From assembly GCF_001642725.1 (NCBI RefSeq), contig NZ_LSUQ01000011.1:1-64000 (forward strand): a stretch of DNA of 64,000 bases. Reading direction: 5' to 3'. Below the pieces are notes generated by a model. The model did no database searches and was not told where the DNA came from. It worked only from the letters and a program-made list of their open reading frames with translations. The translations under genes were made by a program, and so were the position numbers. Origin of the DNA: Ferroacidibacillus organovorans (GTDB taxonomy: Bacteria; Bacillota; Bacilli; Alicyclobacillales; SLC66). Shown here in pieces: positions 60,972 to 64,000 of the stretch (position 1 is the first letter of the stretch; every line of letters starts with the position of its first letter).

Positions 60972-62519
60972 TTAGTCCACTCTGTATGTTGACACGACGC
61001 ACTCCACATGGCTCGTCTGCGGGAACATGTCCAACGGCTGTGCGACATCGACCGCATACCCGCGATCGGCGAGAATGCGCAGATCGCGCGCGAGTGTGGC
61101 CGGATTGCACGAGACATAGACGATCCGTGCGGGGGCCGCGTCACAGATCGCATCAAGCACCCGCTTCTCGCAACCCGCGCGCGGCGGGTCGAGAAACACC
61201 ACGTCCGGATGCTCATCCTCTGCCAAGCGTGACACGACATCTTGCGCATCGCCGAGCATCATCCTGACATGGTGCATGCCATTTCGCTCAATGTTCATCT
61301 GCGCGTCGCTCACCGCTTCCTCGACGATCTCAACACCAACCACCGAATCGGCCTGTCGACCCGCCATCAGCGTGAGCGTGCCAATGCCTGCGTAGATATC
61401 CCACACACGCTGCGTCCCCGTGAGACCCGCCAAAGCGAGCGCCTCCGCGTAGAGCCGCTCCGCCTGTGCCGGATTGACCTGCATGAACGAGCGCGACGAG
61501 ACGCCAAATGTCAGCCCCGCGATACGCTCTTCCATCTGCGGTTGCCCGAACATGACGCGCTCCGCCACACCGTCATCCGCAATCAAACCCACCACTTTGA
61601 CGCGCTGTGCCTCAAGTTCATTCCGAAACAAACGCACATCTTCAGGCGAAAATACCACACCTGTCTCTACGAGCAACGCAATCAGCACCTCCGCCGACCC
61701 ATTCGTGCGCACACGGACGTGGTGCACCCCTCGCCACGGCGAGAGCATGGCAGTCGACGTCCCCGCCCCCTGCCCCGGCGAAGCTGCCAACGTGTCATCA
61801 CCCCGCTCCGGCGAAGCTGCCAACGTGTCATCACCCCGCTCCGGCGAAGCTGCCGACAGATCAGCCCCGCGCACTGCCTCATCCACACGGCGCATCGCCC
61901 TAACGATGCGCAACACATGTTCCGGCACAATCGCACAATCATCCGTATCCACAGGATCGTGGCTGCCTTCTTCCACAAAGCCCACGGCGAATCGACCGTC
62001 CTCGACCGAAACCGTCCACGTCACCTTGTTGCGATACTGCCACACGTTTGGCGACGGAATCACGTCGCGCACCCACGCGCGAACATCTTCCTTAGGAAAC
62101 CTCCCGATTCGCTCAAGCGCATCCAAAACGGTCTGCTTCTTCATCCGCAGTTGCGCCTCTGCGCTCATGTGCTGCAGATTGCACCCGCCACACTCCGCGT
62201 ACACCGAACAGCGCGGCAAGACGCGCTCCGCCGCCGCTTCCACCACCTGCAACAGCACCGCCCGCGCAAACGACCGCTCCACACGCTCCATGCGTACTGT
62301 GACCCGCTCTCCGATCAGCGCGCCTGGCACAAACACCGTGAAGCCCTCGACACGCGCGACACCCTCACCCTGAAAGCCGAGTCGATCGATCACCACTTCA
62401 TAGGTCTGCCCCAGACGCACCGGAACAGCGCGCGCCGGCGTTCGCTCCCGGCGTCCATCCACACTCGCACCAGGCGTTCGCTCCCGGCGTCCACCCGCGC
62501 GCCCACTCTCCCGCTCCAT
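60972..62519 (-). CDS. rlmD: 23S rRNA (uracil-5-)-methyltransferase RlmD/RumA type with repeat insertions
   Basis: SAM-dependent m5U methyltransferase with a TRAM domain (TYEVVIDRLGFQGEGVARVE), an iron-sulfur site C-x5-C-x2-C (CSVYAECGGC) plus DDCAIVP, motif I DIYAGIGTLTLMAG, VFLDPPRAGCEKRV and the catalytic Cys in VYVSCNPATLARDL. 515 residues, longer than the usual 450-460. The surplus is an N-terminal stretch with two GRRERTP repeats and a middle insert with three 11-residue repeats (AASPERGDDTL). The N-terminal repeats may be untranslated, since no good ribosome site fits 62519. Exact target uridine not known. Confidence 0.9.
   Translation of the reverse strand: MERESGRAGGRRERTPGASVDGRRERTPARAVPVRLGQTYEVVIDRLGFQGEGVARVEGFTVFVPGALIGERVTVRMERVERSFARAVLLQVVEAAAERVLPRCSVYAECGGCNLQHMSAEAQLRMKKQTVLDALERIGRFPKEDVRAWVRDVIPSPNVWQYRNKVTWTVSVEDGRFAVGFVEEGSHDPVDTDDCAIVPEHVLRIVRAMRRVDEAVRGADLSAASPERGDDTLAASPERGDDTLAASPGQGAGTSTAMLSPWRGVHHVRVRTNGSAEVLIALLVETGVVFSPEDVRLFRNELEAQRVKVVGLIADDGVAERVMFGQPQMEERIAGLTFGVSSRSFMQVNPAQAERLYAEALALAGLTGTQRVWDIYAGIGTLTLMAGRQADSVVGVEIVEEAVSDAQMNIERNGMHHVRMMLGDAQDVVSRLAEDEHPDVVFLDPPRAGCEKRVLDAICDAAPARIVYVSCNPATLARDLRILADRGYAVDVAQPLDMFPQTSHVECVVSTYRVD
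61768..61866. repeat. Three 33-bp tandem repeats inside rlmD
   Basis: Copies at 61768-61800, 61801-61833 and 61834-61866; the first two differ at only two or three bases, the third diverges at its end. In frame, each encodes eleven residues (AASPERGDDTL or a variant). Confidence 0.9.
62437..62493. repeat. Two 21-bp direct repeats at the rlmD start
   Basis: Identical copies at 62437-62457 and 62473-62493, period 36 bases, giving two GRRERTP units twelve residues apart. Confidence 0.85.
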
Positions 62520-62534
62520 CCAAACGCACAGCCT

Positions 62535-63422
62535 TTACCCTGAGATGACCTGCAAGTGTCCCTCTTTAATCGTCACCTTGTGCGGCAATCGACCGCCGTA
62601 CTCCCCATCGATGTTGAGGTCGACTTCTTCCTGCGACGAAAGCTCGATTCGCTTCGCGTGAAAATAAACCACCCGCTCATCCTGCGTGTGATCGCCCATC
62701 AATGCGGTTGACACCAAGCGGATCAGATCTCCGAGGTTACTCTGTTTCACAATCAGCACATCAAGCCAGCCGTCACTCACCGACGCCCGCGGCGCCACGC
62801 GCTCAAACCCGCCCACCGCGCGCGAGTTCGTGACAAGGCAGAGCATCGCCGGTCCCTCAAACTGCTCCGTATCCGAAGTGATCTTCATCTCGATCGCACG
62901 CAACCCCGGCAGCCGCTCAAGCCCCTTCATGTAATACGCCAAGTGCCCGAGCATCGTCTTCATCTTGCTCGGCACCTCATAGGTAATCTCCGTCAATCGC
63001 CCAAACGCCGCGATGTTCACAAAGTAGCGGTCCTCTCCGACACAGCCGAGGTCAAGCGACCGAATCTGCCCCTGCGCAATGCACCGCGCCGCCTCTTCCA
63101 CATGGCGAGGAATCTCAAGCGCGCGCGCCAGATCATTCGCCGTCCCTGACGGGATGATCCCGAGAATCGGTCGTGTCTCACTCGCCGCGAGACCGTTTAC
63201 CACCTCATTGACCGTGCCGTCGCCACCGCACGCCACAACGACCTTAAACCCGTCATTGGCAGCGCGGAATGCCTCTTTCGTTGCGTCCCCTGGCCCTGTT
63301 GTGGCGTGACACGACGCCTCGTATCCCGCGCTCTCAAGGATCTGAAGGATCTGCGGGAGATGCTGACGAAACGCCTCTTTTCCTGCCGTCGGATTGTAGA
63401 TCAATCGAATGCGCGGTCGCAT
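62535..63422 (-). CDS. dagK: Diacylglycerol kinase (DagK/YerQ family lipid kinase)
   Basis: Soluble lipid kinase recycling diacylglycerol to phosphatidic acid. Start RPRIRLIYNPTAGKEAF, ATP loop VVACGGDGTVNEVVNGL, GIIPSGTANDLARAL with the catalytic-domain Asp, and a C-terminal beta-sandwich (VAPRASVSDGWLDVLIV, LNIDGEYGGRLP). 295 residues, full length. GGGAGG precedes the ATG by six bases. Fifteen bases before rlmD and 29 bases after gatB, so the three form one transcript, as in other Bacilli. Confidence 0.94.
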   Translation of the reverse strand: MRPRIRLIYNPTAGKEAFRQHLPQILQILESAGYEASCHATTGPGDATKEAFRAANDGFKVVVACGGDGTVNEVVNGLAASETRPILGIIPSGTANDLARALEIPRHVEEAARCIAQGQIRSLDLGCVGEDRYFVNIAAFGRLTEITYEVPSKMKTMLGHLAYYMKGLERLPGLRAIEMKITSDTEQFEGPAMLCLVTNSRAVGGFERVAPRASVSDGWLDVLIVKQSNLGDLIRLVSTALMGDHTQDERVVYFHAKRIELSSQEEVDLNIDGEYGGRLPHKVTIKEGHLQVISG

Positions 63423-63451
63423 GTCACACCTCCCACAAGATCAGCCTACGA

Positions 63452-64000
63452 CTAACGCGCCTCGCGAATCGCCTGAATCTGCTCGCCAATCAAGCGATTG
63501 ACCACCTGCGGGTTAGCCTTTCCCTTTGTCGCCTTCATCACTTGCCCCACGAGCGACGCGATCGCCTTGTCCTTTCCCGCGAGCAGATCCTCCACCGACT
63601 TTGGATTCGCCGCGATCACCTGCGTCACAATTCCCGCGAGCTCACCCTCGTCCGAAATCTGCGCGAGCCCCTGCGCTGCGATGATTTTGCTTGGCGACTC
63701 ACCGTACTCCATCACGTGTTTAAGCACATCTTTTGCGATCGCCGCAGAAATTCCGCCGCGTTTCAAGTTTTCGAGCAAATCCGCGAGAAGCGCACCTGTG
63801 AGTTTGGTGTCGCGCAGTTCAATCCCTTGCGCCTTCAAGTTTGCCAGCACATCGCCCATAATCCAATTGCTCACAAGCTTTGCGTCAAGCACCCGCTCCA
63901 CAGCCTGCTCAAACAGATCCGCAATGTCGCGTGACGATGTCAGCACGCCCGCGTCATACACCGGGAGCTGATAGTCCGCAATCCAGCGCGCCCGCCGGGC
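63452..64000 (-). CDS. gatB: Aspartyl/glutamyl-tRNA amidotransferase subunit B, C-terminal part
   Basis: C-terminal helical (YqeY-like) domain of GatB, which turns Glu-tRNA(Gln) or Asp-tRNA(Asn) into the amidated form. Visible: YDAGVLTSSRDIADLFEQAV, LVSNWIMGDVLANLKAQG, KLTGALLADLLENLKRGGIS, and LVGQVMKATKGKANPQVVN. The start lies beyond position 64000. The gene ends with TAG at 63452. Confidence 0.95.
   Translation of the reverse strand, partial: ARRARWIADYQLPVYDAGVLTSSRDIADLFEQAVERVLDAKLVSNWIMGDVLANLKAQGIELRDTKLTGALLADLLENLKRGGISAAIAKDVLKHVMEYGESPSKIIAAQGLAQISDEGELAGIVTQVIAANPKSVEDLLAGKDKAIASLVGQVMKATKGKANPQVVNRLIGEQIQAIREAR

Noticed and set aside
61768-61866. CRISPR array
   Set aside because: The repeats are directly adjacent without unique spacers, lie in frame inside rlmD and are only three.

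Overview
The window comes from an endospore-forming member of the Bacilli (Firmicutes) with a genome a little above 50 % G+C; the style (dense minus-strand operons, gerA-type receptors, RsfA, YtvI, YktB, YlaF, YuzA and YrkH homologues, class I fumarase) suggests the Alicyclobacillaceae or a near relative, but the species cannot be fixed from the sequence. Strong GGAGG-type ribosome sites and 1-4 base stop/start overlaps (ATGA, GTGA, TAATG) are common and were used to choose starts.

Layout. 1-2.5 kb: queG (cut by the window edge), rnhA and a NodB-type deacetylase. 2.5-5.9 kb: a germinant receptor operon with A and B subunits and a small two-helix membrane protein, but no C lipoprotein. 5.9-15.1 kb: an Nramp-like transporter with altered metal-site motifs, a nth/5'-nucleotidase run, YktB, a pseudo-receiver, and bioA-bioD-bioB. 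15.2-25.8 kb: Dabb protein, RsfA, YtvI, a two-component system, a FadR-type regulator, mutY followed by a HesB-like selenoprotein gene, and a GntR/UTRA regulator with an MFS pump. 26-46 kb: cardiolipin synthase, fumarase, a PBP, a SpoVAF-like protein, a thioredoxin-like selenoprotein, a second two-component system, a rhodanese/metallo-beta-lactamase protein, a broken MFS gene and a heterodimeric ABC exporter. 47-52.4 kb: a complete Leloir operon (regulator-galT-galK-galE-galM). 52.5-55.4 kb: an ArsR-type regulator facing a flavin-reductase-like gene, then a MATE pump. 55.4-60.9 kb: an AT-richer, decaying accessory stretch with at least three broken genes (mosaic methyltransferase/nucleotidyltransferase, second methyltransferase, aminoglycoside phosphotransferase) and several small orphan ORFs. 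60.9-64 kb: rlmD with internal repeats, dagK and gatB (cut).

The most notable result is two independent genes, invisible to ordinary ORF calling, in which an in-frame TGA sits exactly at the conserved redox or metal-binding cysteine: a thioredoxin (33621-33929, active site W-U-P-G-C) and a HesB-like protein (21633-21328, motif SPG-U-GG). In both, a hairpin with its apical loop 24-26 nucleotides after the TGA follows, as expected of bacterial SECIS elements. TGA is otherwise a normal stop here (many ATGA overlaps), so the reading is selenocysteine insertion, implying selA/selB/selC/selD elsewhere in the genome.
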